Shown piece after piece: positions 45,543 through 58,067 of a stretch of 64,000 nucleotides of DNA. Numbering within the stretch: the stretch's first letter is position 1; each line of letters begins with the position of its first letter. The notes beneath the pieces are model-generated. The model saw only the letters and a list, made by a program, of their open reading frames with translations. It made no database searches and had not been told where the DNA came from. Made by a program: the position numbers and the translations under genes. Source of the DNA: Chytridium lagenaria (lineage: Eukaryota; Chytridiomycota; Chytridiomycetes; Chytridiales; Chytridiaceae); the NCBI GenBank assembly GCA_025449115.1, contig JAHLKC010000101.1, forward strand, positions 81,600 through 145,599, written 5' to 3'.

Positions 45543-47731
45543 ATGATGCCCCTCGACATGCTGGCAAACCTTTGCAACGACGAGATGACGCCCTTGAACG
45601 AAAACACGGAGTCTATGATAGCGACTATCCTAGATTGTAACATCCTGAACTCGATGGTGATTATTGGAAAGGAGACGATGAGACCAGAGACCGTAAGATC
45701 CTTGCTTCTATGTTCTTCCACTCCTTTTCCCACGTCTCTTACCTCCTCTTGCCCCTGTCTAGCACATGGTGGGCTGTCTCCAAGCCGCTGACGCTTTGAA
45801 ACGTCTGGGAATGTGCGCTGGTGATTTGGCAAAGACACGCGACAAAGGCATCGTGGCCGCTATTAAATTCTTTGCATCGAACTTAACCGACGGGGTTCCA
45901 TCTGATGCCTCCAAGCTAAGCTCACAGGTAAAGTTGGCTTTCTCATATTCTTTATTGCTTATCTAACGACTGCTTTTTAGATCGACGATGGATGTGACGC
46001 GAGCGCAGAAACCCTGGCGGGCGAAGCTTTGAGGTGTTCGGTAAGACCAATTGGTCTTTGGAGTGTGGTCAACTTACCATTTTCGTTGATCCAGAATGCG
46101 ACATACAGCGCGGGAGAGGTATCCGGTCGTCCTTCAGAGGCTGAGGTTTTGGCTTCTGATGCTCCTACTGTTGTCCCGACTCATGAAGTATCCATTGCGG
46201 TAAGCTTTACGTTTATTTTTGTATCTTTCTTGCCTCGTTTCTGTGTTTTTACATTCTCACTTCTAATGTCTTCCTCCTTGTATGTAATAGACTTCCGAGC
46301 CCTCTTGCACCGCTTCGGCAGCCTTCGAGGCTCACAGGAATTCTGCAGAGAATGGATTATTGGGGAATCGCTATCGAGGAGTCTGAAAGTCGCTGTCCCG
46401 AGGTTGGCGAAATGGCCTCCCACAGTATTGCCGACCGTTTCAACATGAACGACCGGTTCGCATCAATTGACGATGATGATGACATTGTAAGTAAAGATGA
46501 CATTGACATTTTCTGTTCCGTCCTTCTACATATTGTCTACACAGTTCTTACATTATCATATAAATCAGAGTTTTTGTCGTGATCAATTGCAGTCGGCTCT
46601 TGAGACTCCATCAGGTTGGAATCACGATGAGTACAAGCAGGAGGATGATGGAAACATGCGTGACAACAGTGAGGACACTACCCTCGATGTTGGTGCGGAG
46701 AGCAAGGCCCTATGGAGACCATTTTTGAAGATTCAGACGAAATGTACGATTTGGGGTCGCTTGCGCTTAATTTGAATGTACGTAGTTTCATTTACGCGCC
46801 TGGTCGTTTGTTCCTTTTTTTTTATGTTTTTCATAAAGGCTGCAGTTGGACATTCCGCAGTTACCGATTTTCGTCTCCTATTGATTACAACACCCCGTCT
46901 GCTACCGATACCGTCCTTATGCCTTTTTTGACAATGTGTTCTGGCGGACAACGACACCTCTAGACGTCGATCTTCCCATTTTGGCCCCTATCGATTCCAA
47001 CAACAGTTCTCTCAATCTCATGGAGGCCGACGTCGATGTCCCCAATCACAAAAGCGAGACGACTGCGGAGGTGTCCGGGATGTTGACGAGGAGGTTATGG
47101 TAAGCTCTTCTTTTCCACATATCTTTTTCTTCTTCCCTTGTTAAAAATTAACGTTGAATGCGCGACTTATTTTTTTTATATATGTTTTTTTTCAGTCGCT
47201 TGCCGAAGATCTGGTGAACGCGTCAGATGCTAACGTCGGCCATGAGGGCGGTGTGGATTTTGCAGAAACGGAGGGCGACTGGAAGCCGACGCTGAGCTCA
47301 TGGCCACTGCGAATGTTCCCGTGTACCTGGAGGAAGGCGGTGATGACTTTACGGTTAGTTTTTCTATATTATGCGTAATTTTGTTCTTAGCAGTGATGCT
47401 GATTTTTAATCCATTAGCAACGTGGTCACGCGTCAATGAACCCACTCCCGCGACTTTCCTGCGATCAACGTAGACATCACTGAGCCTGTCAAGAACGAGG
47501 CTGTCACTATTGAGGAACAATCCGAGGATATTGGCCATATGATTGTAAGTCCCGTTTGCTAAAAACCGTTGTCGCATGTCTAACTGTGATTTTTTAGATG
47601 CTTGCTGAGAGATACGCGCTCCACGGTCGCTCGAGACGCGGGAATGGCTGGAAAGGTTCGAGGAATGCTAGGCAACCCCCTTCGCAGGAGGAGCTTCGTC
47701 GCATTGCGTTGGTAACGAGGTTCAAAAGTAG
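45543..47731 (+). CDS. family member G3 (near copy of G1)
   Basis: Same ten-exon plan as G1. Intact blocks are MMPLDMLANLCNDEMTP, GCLQAADALKRLGMCAGDLA, KTRDKGIVAAIKFFASNLTD, CDASAETLAGEALRCS, SAGEVSGRPSEAEVLASDAP and ADRFNMNDRFASIDDDDD. The seventh exon lacks a base after TDF and loses several further bases. The eighth and the last exon (VTRFK then stop) also differ by single bases. Exons 1-5 are clean apart from one break in exon 5 near 46370. Expression would test whether the later breaks are real. Confidence 0.5.
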
Positions 47732-48159
47732 AAAAGTATGTAAGGTGGTTTTTTTTACAGCGGATGATTAGTTAAATAAAATCATTGGTTTTAACTCTGC
47801 GGCCTTCTTTATTTTTCCGTTTGGATTGAAAGAAGCTTTAACGTGAAAGCTGTGCCCTTACTAATAGAAGTTTGCGGGCGTCGGTTTTCAATAATCACCA
47901 TCCAGATACGGCGGCGTTAAAGAAAATTGTAACAGATCAAGAATGAGCGTTGCGGGAATGCGCCAGATCAGATTTACCATATGGCTGTTTTACTTTTTTA
48001 AAACGCTTGATACATGCATGTTGTATCGAGAGAATCTGGTAAACGCGAGCAGCGCGCGTATGGAAATGAAAAGGACCTGTCATCCCTCAATAAATGATGT
48101 CACTCGATAATGATGGTACAACTATCATCAAAACTTGACTGTGAGAAATTGAGGCCGTC
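47732..48159. other. intergenic
   Basis: Includes the G3 3' flank and the promoter region of the second ankyrin gene. No feature recognised. Confidence 0.4.
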
Positions 48160-49451
48160 ATGATGGCTTTGTCTTGCACAGAAGGAGCCTCAGCATCCTC
48201 TACCCGAATTCAACCTCTCGGCATGCTTCCTATTGAAGTCCGTCGCTCCATTCTCGATCTCACAAATGACCTTCACCTTGCCGTTAAGCTTGAAAGCATA
48301 TGGCTCAACATCCCTCACTCAAGCCTCGACATCATAACAGCCTTTGATCCTTTTCAACCACCCTCAACGTTCTTTCCCGTTTCCTACAAGATGGCCAAAG
48401 ATCGTCGTCAAAGATACTGGATTAACATCACTCGGGAGAGCAACGCCATCATTGCCTGGCACAGTCATTCCGGAATTCGAACATGGCACATATCCTTGGC
48501 TGACCTTGTGGAATCTGGCCGTTTAAAAGCTATACAAATCCTTCATCACCATGAGTATTCTCTGTTTACGTCTGAAATCATGGACGATGCCTGCAAGGCT
48601 GGTCATCTTCACATTGTCCGATTCCTTCACACCCATCGCACAGAAGGATGCACCACATTCAGCATGGATGTAGCAGCCGGGAGAGGGGATTTGGAAATGG
48701 TTCGATTCTTGCATGAGAATAGGAATGAGGGTTGTTCCACTTTAGCGCTAAATTGGGCATCGAGTCATGGCCATCTTGACGTCGTTCGGTTTTTACATGA
48801 ACATCGAAAGGAAGGAGCCACGACATACGCAATGGATCAGGCAGCTAGTCATGGTCATTTCGAGGTCGTGAGGTTCCTGCATGAACACCGCTTAGAGGGC
48901 TGCACAACGAAAGCGATGGATTTGGCGGCCAGAAATCGTCATCTGGATATCGTCCGGTTTTTGCATAAGAACCGATCAGAGGGCTGCACGACAGAGGCGA
49001 TGGATTCGCTGCCAAATATGGGGATTTGGAACTCGTGGATATTTACACGATAACCGAACTGAGGGGTGTTCGATAAAAGGCCGTGCTGACGGCGGCCTAT
49101 CATGGACATTTGGACGTGATCAAGTTTTTACATGAAAACAGCTCTGTCACCTGGACCCCCTATGTGATGGATTTAGCGGCCCTGGGTGGGAGCCTAGACG
49201 TTGTCCGGTTTTTGCATGAGAATCGGTCCGAGGGGTGTACAGAAATGGCTATGGATGGAGCTGCTCTTGGTGGGCATTTGGACGTGGTGCGCTTCTTGCA
49301 TGAGAACAGAGCTGAGGGATGCTCATATAAGGCTTGGGATCTGGCTGCTGGTTTTCGGCATTTCAACGTGGTGTCGTTTTTATTAGAAAACCGGAAAGAG
49401 TTTGTTGGATGGGATGATCCAACGTTACCGCCGAGATTTCGGCATTCTTAA
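48160..49451 (+). CDS. second F-box-like/ankyrin-repeat protein, frame-shifted
   Basis: Paralogue of the gene at 42933. The N-terminus has LGMLPIEVRRSILDLTND (F-box-like), then ADLVESGRLKAIQILHHHEY and ankyrin repeats such as AASHGHFEVVRFLHEHRLEG. The first frame stops at 49053. Within 70 bp of the break near 49010 three one-base changes occur (two losses and one gain). They restore repeats DLELV, DNRTEGCSIK and YHGHLDVIKFLHEN, and the array then continues to 49451. Because the array resumes in perfect repeat register, the breaks are recent or artefactual. Confidence 0.7.
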
Positions 49452-50351
49452 CCCGAGCCATTATCTGATTCTTTTCTGATATATTTTACTATATTATTTC
49501 GGTGAGAATGTTTATTATTTCTTTATTTGTACCTAGTTATTTCATATGTATTTTAATAAGTTGTGAACACCATACAACTCCAAAGATCGTCAAATGATGT
49601 CTCGTTATGAGGTGGTTGATCCATTTTAATTTTGTAAAGCAAACAATCGGTTATCAATTTTTTTTTTTTGTTATCCTCCAGATGTACGCTTCAAATATGT
49701 ATGATACAGCGTTCCTTTCTTAAACTTGTATTTTTATCAAGTTTTTACTTATCTCAAAATAGCTAGCAAAAGACTTGGGTCTTTGAGCAGATGGATTTGT
49801 GGAAGATAAAAGACGGCAAATGCGCTCTAATATATTCCCACCTCGAGTTTCCCCTATATTGAAAATAGGGTATTTGTTTATGTTCAAAAAAAAAGTCATT
49901 TTACGACATGAATATTTCTAATTTTAATAAATTTCCGATTTCTGCATCCATCTACGCACATCACCACTAAGTTGACTATGATTTTACCCTCAAAGCGGGG
50001 CTTTGGACGCGCGATCAGCTGGGGTCACGTCTGTTTTCTCAAAAATTATTTAAAGTCCAAATAGATCTGAGTCAGAGTGACATCTCCACATCACTCACAT
50101 CCACCACCATCATCATCACCATCGCCGTCGTCGTCATCATCGTCGTCTCCACAACAACTCACACAGATCGACTCAGATCGACTCGCCTTTGTCAGTAGTT
50201 ACTGCCGGCCAAATTAACCATCCCCCGTGCTTCGTCGTTGATACTTTCACTGTCAATCCATCCGGGCACCTGGACTCTAAACTGTAGTAGCAATGACGCT
50301 CTCCGACGACACTCCACCCCGTCCAGCTCCCTTCAATGCATCCATCGCACC
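49452..50351. other. intergenic with trinucleotide-rich tract
   Basis: AT-rich 3' flank of the ankyrin gene, then the 5' region of the D-lactate dehydrogenase gene. A CAT/CGT-rich simple-repeat tract lies at 50101-50150. Confidence 0.45.
50101..50150. repeat. imperfect CAN/CGT trinucleotide tract
   Basis: A 50-base run of (CCA/CAT)n then (CGT/CAT)n lies about 200 bp upstream of the D-lactate dehydrogenase start. It could be 5' UTR sequence. Confidence 0.7.
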
Positions 50352-52262
50352 ATGTCTGCAAGAGATCCGCGTACCCTGACATCACCTGAATCCTCCGTCT
50401 CCATCGACCAACGTGTTCTTACCAGACGCAGCAAGGATGTCTCTTACCATCCCCCACAGATGCCGCATGCCGTAGTCTCTGTGCATGTGAGAAAGATGTG
50501 GCTATTGTAGTTAGTGCTTGCAACAAGTAAGTCTTGTGTGGTGCTCTTTGCCTTCTTCCTCTCGCGTTCATATCGTTTCGGTATCTTTTCAAATCAATCT
50601 TCTTTCTCATATTCACATCCCTCAACAGATACCGCATCCCTTTAACAGCCCGCGCAGGTGGCACATCTCTCGAAGGCCATATCATTCCACCTCTCAAGGT
50701 GGTATTATTCTCGACGTTTCACCCATGGACGCTATCCTTCAATTCAACCCGCAAGATTTGGATGTCACAGTTCAACCTGGTGTGAATTGGCTGGATCTCA
50801 GAGAATATCTTGAGCCACATGGTCTCTTTTTTCCACCGGATCCAGGAGCTGCGGCGTGTGTGGGTGGAATGTGTGGAACGAATTGTTCTGGGACTTTGGC
50901 GTTTAGGTGAGCTATTCTTACGGTTTTATGGACGCTCAATGACTTTTTTGCTCCTTCTCTTCATCGATTCTCATTCTTTGTTTATATGAATACTAGATAT
51001 GGGACGATGAAGGATAATGTATTGGGCTTGAGAGTCGTGCTCGCGGATGGCACCATCATCAAGACTAGAGGACGTGCTGTAAAATCCAGTGCAGGATATG
51101 ATTTGACTAGATTGTTCATTGGATCCGTAAGCCTTTTTTTATTATTATGTATACTATCCATATTATCATCCTTCATCCCATTCTTACACCCAAAAATTTA
51201 ACAGGAAGGCACCCTTGGAATCGTACCCAAGCCACCCTCCGTCTCCGCGTCCACCCAACACACTCCACCGTATCCCTAGCCCAATTCCCCACCCTCCCCA
51301 CAGCAGCCCACGCCGTCCACCTCCTCGTCCAATCCGGCGCTCCCTTCCATCGTCTCGAAATCCTCGACGACCTCTGCGTTGAAGCCGTCAACCTCGGCAT
51401 CTCGAAGCCCTCGCAGAAATTCGCCCCTCACCACCCTCCTCGCCGAATGTTCAGGATGCTCTGCTCAGGACATGAATGCGCAGTTGGAGGTTTAACAAAA
51501 TATGTAGAGATGCCGGTGGGACGGTCACGGTTGCGACTGACCCAGAGGAGGCGCAGAGGTTATGGGATTTAAGGAAAAAGGCGTTTTTCGCGGCCCCGAA
51601 TCTTCGGCTTTCAGAGTCTCGTAAAAAACTTGGAGTGCTTGTGACTGACGTTGCTGTGCCGCTCTCGCATCTTGTTGATTCTTTATCCCATGCGAAACAG
51701 TTGTTGAAGGATATGCAACTTGTTGGACCTATTGTTGCGCATGCGGGAGATGGGAATTATCATGTGTTGCTTGTGGTTGATACGGGGGATGAGGGGGAGG
51801 TGAAGAGGGCGGAAAAGTTTAGGGATGAGATTGGGAGACGGGCTGTAGCTGTTGGGGAACTTGTACGGGCGAGCATGGAGTTGGAGAGGGGAAAAGGCAT
51901 TTGTTGGAGTTGGTGAGCAATCTTTTTTTCGCCTATTCTTTTTTTTTTTCTTTTGAGGGCTTTCCATTACGTTTTCATTGTTTCTATTCGTTTCATAATC
52001 TTTCAAATATCTTTTTTTCTCTCTCACGCTTCCCTTCTTTTTTCGCTCACACATTCGTTTCTTTTCGTAGGAGGCTGGTCCCGAATCCATTGCTCTCATG
52101 CAAAAACTCAAATCCACGCTTGACCCAAACCATATTCTAAATCCCGGCAAGGTTCTTCTTCCTTTTGGGCCTGGTGTTTCGACCGGCGGACTGCCTGATG
52201 ATAAGGGGGGAATTCCGAAGGGTGCTTTGGGTGCTGCGTTGATGTTGGGAAGGAGAAGGTGA
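50352..52262 (+). CDS. FAD-linked D-lactate dehydrogenase (cytochrome), mitochondrial type
   Basis: Oxidises D-lactate to pyruvate, passing electrons to cytochrome c. Exons are 50352-50526, 50629-50906, 50997-51126, 51205-51912 and 52071-52262. Exon 1 has [19 protein letters not shown]. Exon 2 carries the FAD site [31 protein letters not shown] and [20 protein letters not shown]. Exon 3 has [19 protein letters not shown]. Exon 4 has the C-terminal cap, with [10 protein letters not shown] and TCTGEHGVG...KRHLLEL. Exon 5 has [17 protein letters not shown]. Frame breaks near 50492, 50697, 51228 and 51857 each fit one missing base. The start is uncertain: an open frame extends upstream and may hold a targeting peptide. 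The Hsp31-like gene at 17.3 kb could supply D-lactate (inference). Confidence 0.85.
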
Positions 52263-52695
52263 AGAAGGGGGCGGCGATGTTGATTCTTGTAGATTTTGTC
52301 CATGAATATATATATCGTCATTTCAGTTACATATCGAGTATTGCTTCGTGTTGATGGCGCACGAGATGACTTTACTTTCTTTTACTAGCAATGCTTTTAA
52401 TAAATCAATCTACGTGATCAGCGATAAAAAGTCTGATATTTCCTGTTCCAGACATTTGACCAACAACAGTTGAACCAACTTCATACAATTTCTTTCCACC
52501 ATTAAAGCGCGGTATCTAAATACCCATCAACAACGGAGAGGGGACCTTGCGGCGAAAACATTTAATCGTGTCCCGCTACGCCGTATCGAATCTGTATTTA
52601 CCTCCAGCGTAAATCCTATTGTACAGTCTATTTTCATCATACCGTCACGGACACAACATACATACACCCCCGCTACAGAAACTGCCAAACCATAC

Positions 52696-55236
52696 ATGGA
52701 AGATGGTACACTATCGGATCCAACCCATCAGGGCATCCCCATCACCGACCCCTCTCACCTCAACGACCTCACCCCAGATGAACAATACGAACTCGCCAAT
52801 TCCTACCTCCACGGCAGCAACGGTACCCCCATGAACATTGAGACCGCCTGTTCTTCTTTACCGTAAAGCCGCTGACCGTCGTTACCCTCTCGCTCAAACC
52901 CTTCTCGGACATTGCTACGAAAAAGGGATCGGTGGACTTGAAAAAGATATGTCGCCGCCATCACCCTCTACAAATCGCGTCGGATCAAGGAGAAGCGGGC
53001 GCCATGTATGCGTTGGGGAGTTGTTATAAAGTCGGGATCGGGGTGGAGGGTGGTCAACCTGATATGGGGGCTGCAGCCGAGTTATTCCGGAAAGCCGCTG
53101 AACGTGGAAACGTTGACGCTCAAAACACTCTCGGTGATTGTTTTCGAGATGGGCTTGGATTTCAACAGGACATGATCAAAGCTTTGTCGTTTTATAAAAT
53201 CGCCGCTGAGAAGGGACACCCTGGATCTCAGGCTTCGCTTGCCTTGATCTATGAGAAGGGGATTGTGGGATATCTTGACCCCAACCCAAGTTTAGCGTTT
53301 GAATTGTATCATCATTCGGCGAATCAAGGGAACGCTGCGGGACAGGCTGGGCTTGGATGGTGTTATCAAATGGGGATAGGGACTGTCAAGGAACCCTTGA
53401 TGGCGTTGCAGATGTATCGAAAAGCCGTTGAGCGGAATCATCCAAGAGGACAAACCCTTCTTGGCATTTGTTATGATGTCGGCGTACTCGTGGAGAAGGA
53501 TCATGTGATGGCGAGTAATTTGTTCAAGTGGGCGACGGCGCAAGGCGATGCGGAGGCCATGTGTCATCTTGCGACTTGTTTTACGCAGGGGAAGGGCGTT
53601 GAAAAAGATATGGGGAGAGCGTTGGAGCTTTTTCAAAATGCAGCGGACCACGGGAACCCTGCGGCGTATCTGCAATTAGGGTATTGTCATGAGACAGGGA
53701 CAGGTGGAGTTGAAAAGAACCTAGTGAAATCAGCCGAGTTTTACCGTCTTGCCGCAGAAAAAGGGAACGCGACCGCACGTTGCAATCTCGCGAATTTTTA
53801 TAAAAACGGGATCGGAGGCGTCGCTAAAGACGTGAAAAAGGCGCTAGAGCTGTATCAGGTAGCAGCTGATCAGGGGAATGCGACAGCGTTATATAACCTT
53901 GGAGTTTGGTATCAAAGCGGTGTTCCCGATGCAAACCTCAAAAAAGACCTTATGGAGGCTGTCCTTCTTTTTAGGAGAGCCGCAGAGGCTGGACATGCTG
54001 GGGCGCAGGCCGCCCTTGGGTTTTGTCTGGAAAAGGGGAACGGCGTTGATAAGAATCTTGTGGAAGCTATTGAATGGTACCGTAAAGCTGGCGCGCAGAA
54101 TCATGCGCCTGCGTTGCATCTCTTGGCGGCGAGGTTGTTGGAAAAGTTTAAAGAAAGTCCAACACAGATTGCGTTGGAGAAGGAGGCTTTGGATTCTTTG
54201 GATCGAGCTTCAGCGCAGAATTTTGGACCGGCGATGGTGTTGCTTGGAAACTATTACTGACACGGCGGTCAAAGGATGACAAGGACAAAGTAGAGAATCT
54301 CACAAAGGCGGAGATGGCGTTTCGGAAAGCCGCGGATGCAGGAATCGTTGAAGCGGAAATTATCCTCGCTCAACTGTTAGAGTCAGGAAAGCTTGCAACA
54401 GGGAAAGATTTGAAAGGCGCTGTGGAGCTCTACCAGAAAGCCGGGGATGCCGGAAACACGGTTGCGCTTCGTCGACTTGCGGCCATCCTCACCGTTGGAG
54501 CTAAAGGCGATGGGAAATCCAGCGTTCAGGTTAACGTTGAAAAGGCTGTAGAGTTGTATAAACGCGCCGTGGAGTTGGGGGATATCGAATCTATGCGTAT
54601 TCTAGGCTCCATATACCTCCACGGAAGCCATGGTGTCGATAAGGACGTTCTGCAGGCAGTGACGTTCTACAAGTTGGGTGCTGAAGTGGGTGACGCAGAG
54701 GCGCAAGTCGGGTACGCCTATTGTCTCGAAAACGGGTTAGGTTTAAAATTCCCTGACAAGAAACTTGCGGTGGAATGGTACCGCCGTGCTGCAGAGAAGG
54801 GAAACTTGACGGCACAAAGAAACTTGGCGACGATATTAAAGAATGGGGCGCAGGGGTTCCGAAAGATGAGGCGGAGGCGGTGAAGCTTTATTTGAAGGCG
54901 GCGGAGAAGGGGGATTTGGATGCGATGAATAATTTGGGACATTGTTATGAGAATGGGATTGGAGTTGTGAAGGATGCCGCAAAGGCTGTGGAATGGTATA
55001 TGAGGGCGGCAAGGAAGGGGAATGCGGTTGCTGAGAATAACTTGGGGATATGTTACGAGAAGGGGATTGGTGTTGATAAAGACGTTGAAAAGGCGGTAGA
55101 ATATTACGGATTAGCTGTTGAGCATGGATGGAAGAAAGCAGAGCTTAATCACCGTCGAGCCATAAAGCAGCTTGAGGGCGAAAACGATCTGAAGCAGCCT
55201 GAAAATTCAAAAGCCGTCAAGTTTGTTTCTACATAA
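52696..55236 (+). CDS. Sel1-like repeat protein
   Basis: A solenoid of about 20 Sel1/TPR-like repeats of 36 residues, roughly 845 residues long. It begins MEDGTLSDPTHQGIPITDPS. Repeats follow the pattern A-x-YRKAAExGNxxAQxxLGxCY then E-x-GIGVxKD, for example ERNHPRGQTLLGICYDVGVL and RKGNAVAENNLGICYEKGIG. Sel1 proteins act as scaffolds in signalling, cell-wall stress and ER degradation; the partner here is unknown. There is no signal peptide or membrane segment. Frame changes near 52855, 52955, 54258 and 54855 break the frame, but repeat register continues across each, so I treat it as one gene. Confidence 0.8.
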
Positions 55237-55460
55237 CAAATCGATTGCATGTATATATTTCTTACAGATTTAAATAGTCAAGCTATTGTTTGCGAACATG
55301 TAGAGAAGAGTTTAAGACAGGCTTCTTAATTTATTCACCGCAATGACCCGAACGGATTGCAACAACGGCTAAATAAAGCGTAATAACGGGCGATTTCAAT
55401 AAGAGCAAAAGGATAATACGCGACTTATACAGGGGATGCGGTGATATTGAGGGTTACGAC

Positions 55461-55497
55461 AAAAAAAAAAAAAAAAAGAAAAAAAAAAAGAAAGAGG
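55461..55497. repeat. A-rich simple repeat
   Basis: A(17)GA(11)G-type run between the convergent Sel1-repeat and RING genes. Confidence 0.85.
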
Positions 55498-55680
55498 AAG
55501 ACAAAGAGGTATGTAGTTGAATCCGGTTGTTCAGGGTTTGCGAAACGGATGGCCAGACAAAAAATCACCATAGCAGGGGTGAGTATGCACAACAAGCCAG
55601 TCAAAAATTATAAAGGAGTTGAGTATTATGAAATTGGTAGTGGGAGGGTAAAAAAACATCTCAGGGGTCATAAGACACTA

Positions 55681-58067
55681 TTATCTCTTTTCGTGATTTC
55701 CACTTTCCACCGTTACCTCATCCAACTCTCCCTCTTCTTCGGTAACCTCATCCAAAGACCCAGGAGAGAAACCACCCCACCTCTTTCGTCACCACCCTCA
55801 TCCTGAACAGACGACGCCCGACTCACAGCATCCTCAACCTCCCTCACATGCGCCTCGAGTTCCGCCAAAACCCCCATCCCAATGGCATCCCCACATCCAG
55901 CAACGCGGCATCAATGGCCAGAAGCGCGGTCGCGGTTAACCGAAGCGAGGAGGTATCGGATGCAGATGTGGTGGTTGTAGAGGAAGGGGAAATGATACGG
56001 TTGCGAGCTTGTTCGAGACGTGTTTTCATGGCGGTTAAGCGAGCACGGGTGCTTTGTACTTCGAGTGTGGGATCTAGAGTGAGGTTGTTCGTGGAGGTGG
56101 TGGATGGGGTTTCGGGTGATGGTGGAACTGGGGTTGATGGAACGACGGCAATGGAGGGTGGTGCAGCAAGGGTGGAAAGAGAGGGAGCAGAAGGATGTTG
56201 GTGGTGCGGTTGCATTTCTGGCAGATTGAACGGCCGACGATCTGCTGTGATTAGAGCTTCGTCTTCTGAATATTGCCGACACAGAGGTAAAACTCCTTCC
56301 ACGCTGCTGTGGTTGCGGCGAAGTTACAGTTTGCGGGTGGAACAAGATGTGACGGTGAGCCCCCGGCAGGCGAAGTAGCTGTGTACCCTTCAGATCTCAA
56401 TGAAGTCGGAGACGAATCCTGTGGTGACGGATTCTCAGATCGGCTCCTCCTACTCCTCAAAAAAATCCCACCACCCTGTCGTTCCCCTCCAACACTCCCA
56501 CCTCTCCGTCGTCCATCTCTCCTCTCTCTCGCCTGCTCCGCCTCCAATCGACTCTGTGCCAACACCTGCCATCATCGCCTCTTCTTCCGCTGCTTCCTTC
56601 ATGGCTTGTTCAACAAGTGGATCCCTGAATTCCGGAAGGATGGCTTCGCGAACGCATAGAGGACATGTGCGATGCGCGACTGCGTCTTCAGAGGCTGCGA
56701 TCAGCCAAGGATCCACGCAGTCAACATGGAATATGTGATGACAGGCTAGTTCACGGATCCGGTCTCCTGGCTCGAAATCTGAGAAGCAGATGGCGCAGTT
56801 TGTGGCGGCACCGGGGGGTAGGGGTTCTTCAACCTCTGCAACAGGCGTTTCAGAAGGTGCATCCGTAGGTGAGGAGTCGGTTGCTGCCGGGGAGACAAGA
56901 ATTTGGGGGGGATAGGCGGAAGGAGAAGATGTTGATGGTTTTTTAAGGTCAGCAGTTGGGGAGGTGATGACATCAGTGGAATCGGCGGTAGAAGTGGCAG
57001 GATTGATAGGACCCGAGGTAGCAAGTGTTCCAGATCCACTTCCTTGATCCAATTGCACGCCGTGACGGTCAGTTGCTATTTTCATGGGTTTGACATCGGC
57101 TTCTGCCGCAACATTCACTTTCTTCTCGTCCTCTTCCTCACTGATATGATTAATCCCCTCCTCCAATGGAATTTCCGATACGCTGTCCCCATCTGCGCCT
57201 TCCTCCTCCTCCGCCGTCTTTAACGGTTCACCCAATCCAGACTCCAAATCCGATTTTTCCTCAATAGGCTGCACAGTTACGGCAGGCTTAAACAAGAATG
57301 TTCGTAACGAGTTTAGCTCCACTTTTGATAAACCACCGCGAAGGTGTGCGGCGGGACCGGTTGTGCCGGGCTCTGGTGGAAGGAAACGCTGACGGCGGCG
57401 TGCAATGAAGACCAGGATGATGTAGACCGTTAAGGGAAGGATGGTGGTGAGGTAGAAGAAAACTACACAAAACATGTTAACAAAAGTCCTTGAAAGAAGG
57501 TATTTTAATAAACTTGAACGTACTGATTTCTGAAAGCGCGAGCCAGAAGATAGGCGGATGTTTGGTCGACATTCCGAGCTACGAAACACCCAACTGACCA
57601 GCAATAAACCATGCCTGCAAAGAGATGGAAGCAAAAGTTAGCAAACGTCCTAAATCTCCCAAACCTCCATCAAAACCTCCAATCGGCCCAGACGTTTCCA
57701 AAGTAACAACTATCACATGTCAAACAACGTAATGATACTCCACATCATCCACAGTGTCATACCACCGGATGCTCTTCCATTCTGGCCGATAGTGATCCAG
57801 AAAGTACTGCAGCGGCTTTTGAGTAACGAGTAAAGCAGTGATAAAACCACTTGACCCAGCAAAAACGTTACAATGTTTCCTTCACAACGTCCTCCTTTTC
57901 CTGTGCCCAGAATTGACGGGTATAAATACCAGGATCAAGAGTTGACAGTGATGTAGTGAAATTCCATGCACTAAAGGTAGAGATTCAAGTTAGGTGTATT
58001 AAAAAAAGCCGACGTACAGGTCAATGATGACGGAGCGGACGGTGTGAGGGAGTTTGATTGTGGACAT
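55681..58067 (-). CDS. RING-H2 membrane protein, probable E3 ubiquitin ligase
   Basis: It starts [16 protein letters not shown] at 58067. N-terminal exons (about 58067-57530) encode hydrophobic segments, including [10 protein letters not shown] and [34 protein letters not shown] is a further clear transmembrane helix. An acidic linker leads to the RING-H2 domain near 56790-56630: [32 protein letters not shown] and [12 protein letters not shown], the full C-x2-C...C-H-x2-H-x2-C...C-x2-C set. One frame stops at 56450. Low-complexity sequence continues in other frames through [17 protein letters not shown] and ends acidic ([17 protein letters not shown]) at 55681, so an intron or errors lie between. 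The domain faces the cytosol in such proteins. Its N-terminus is duplicated at 21575. Confidence 0.7.

Larger units (their letters stand above)
44580..47731 (+). repeat. 3.2-kb segmental duplicate, arm 2 (inverted relative to 22655-25850)
   Basis: It carries G3 and about 960 bp of upstream sequence. Homology with arm 1 starts near CTCGTGTCCGTTATGACAGC (44599) and runs to the end of G3. Short indels distinguish the arms. Confidence 0.75.

Noticed and set aside
42933..49451. Regular repeats checked as a CRISPR-like array
   Set aside because: The periodicity is that of 33-residue ankyrin repeats in coding sequence, with no identical repeat-spacer pattern.
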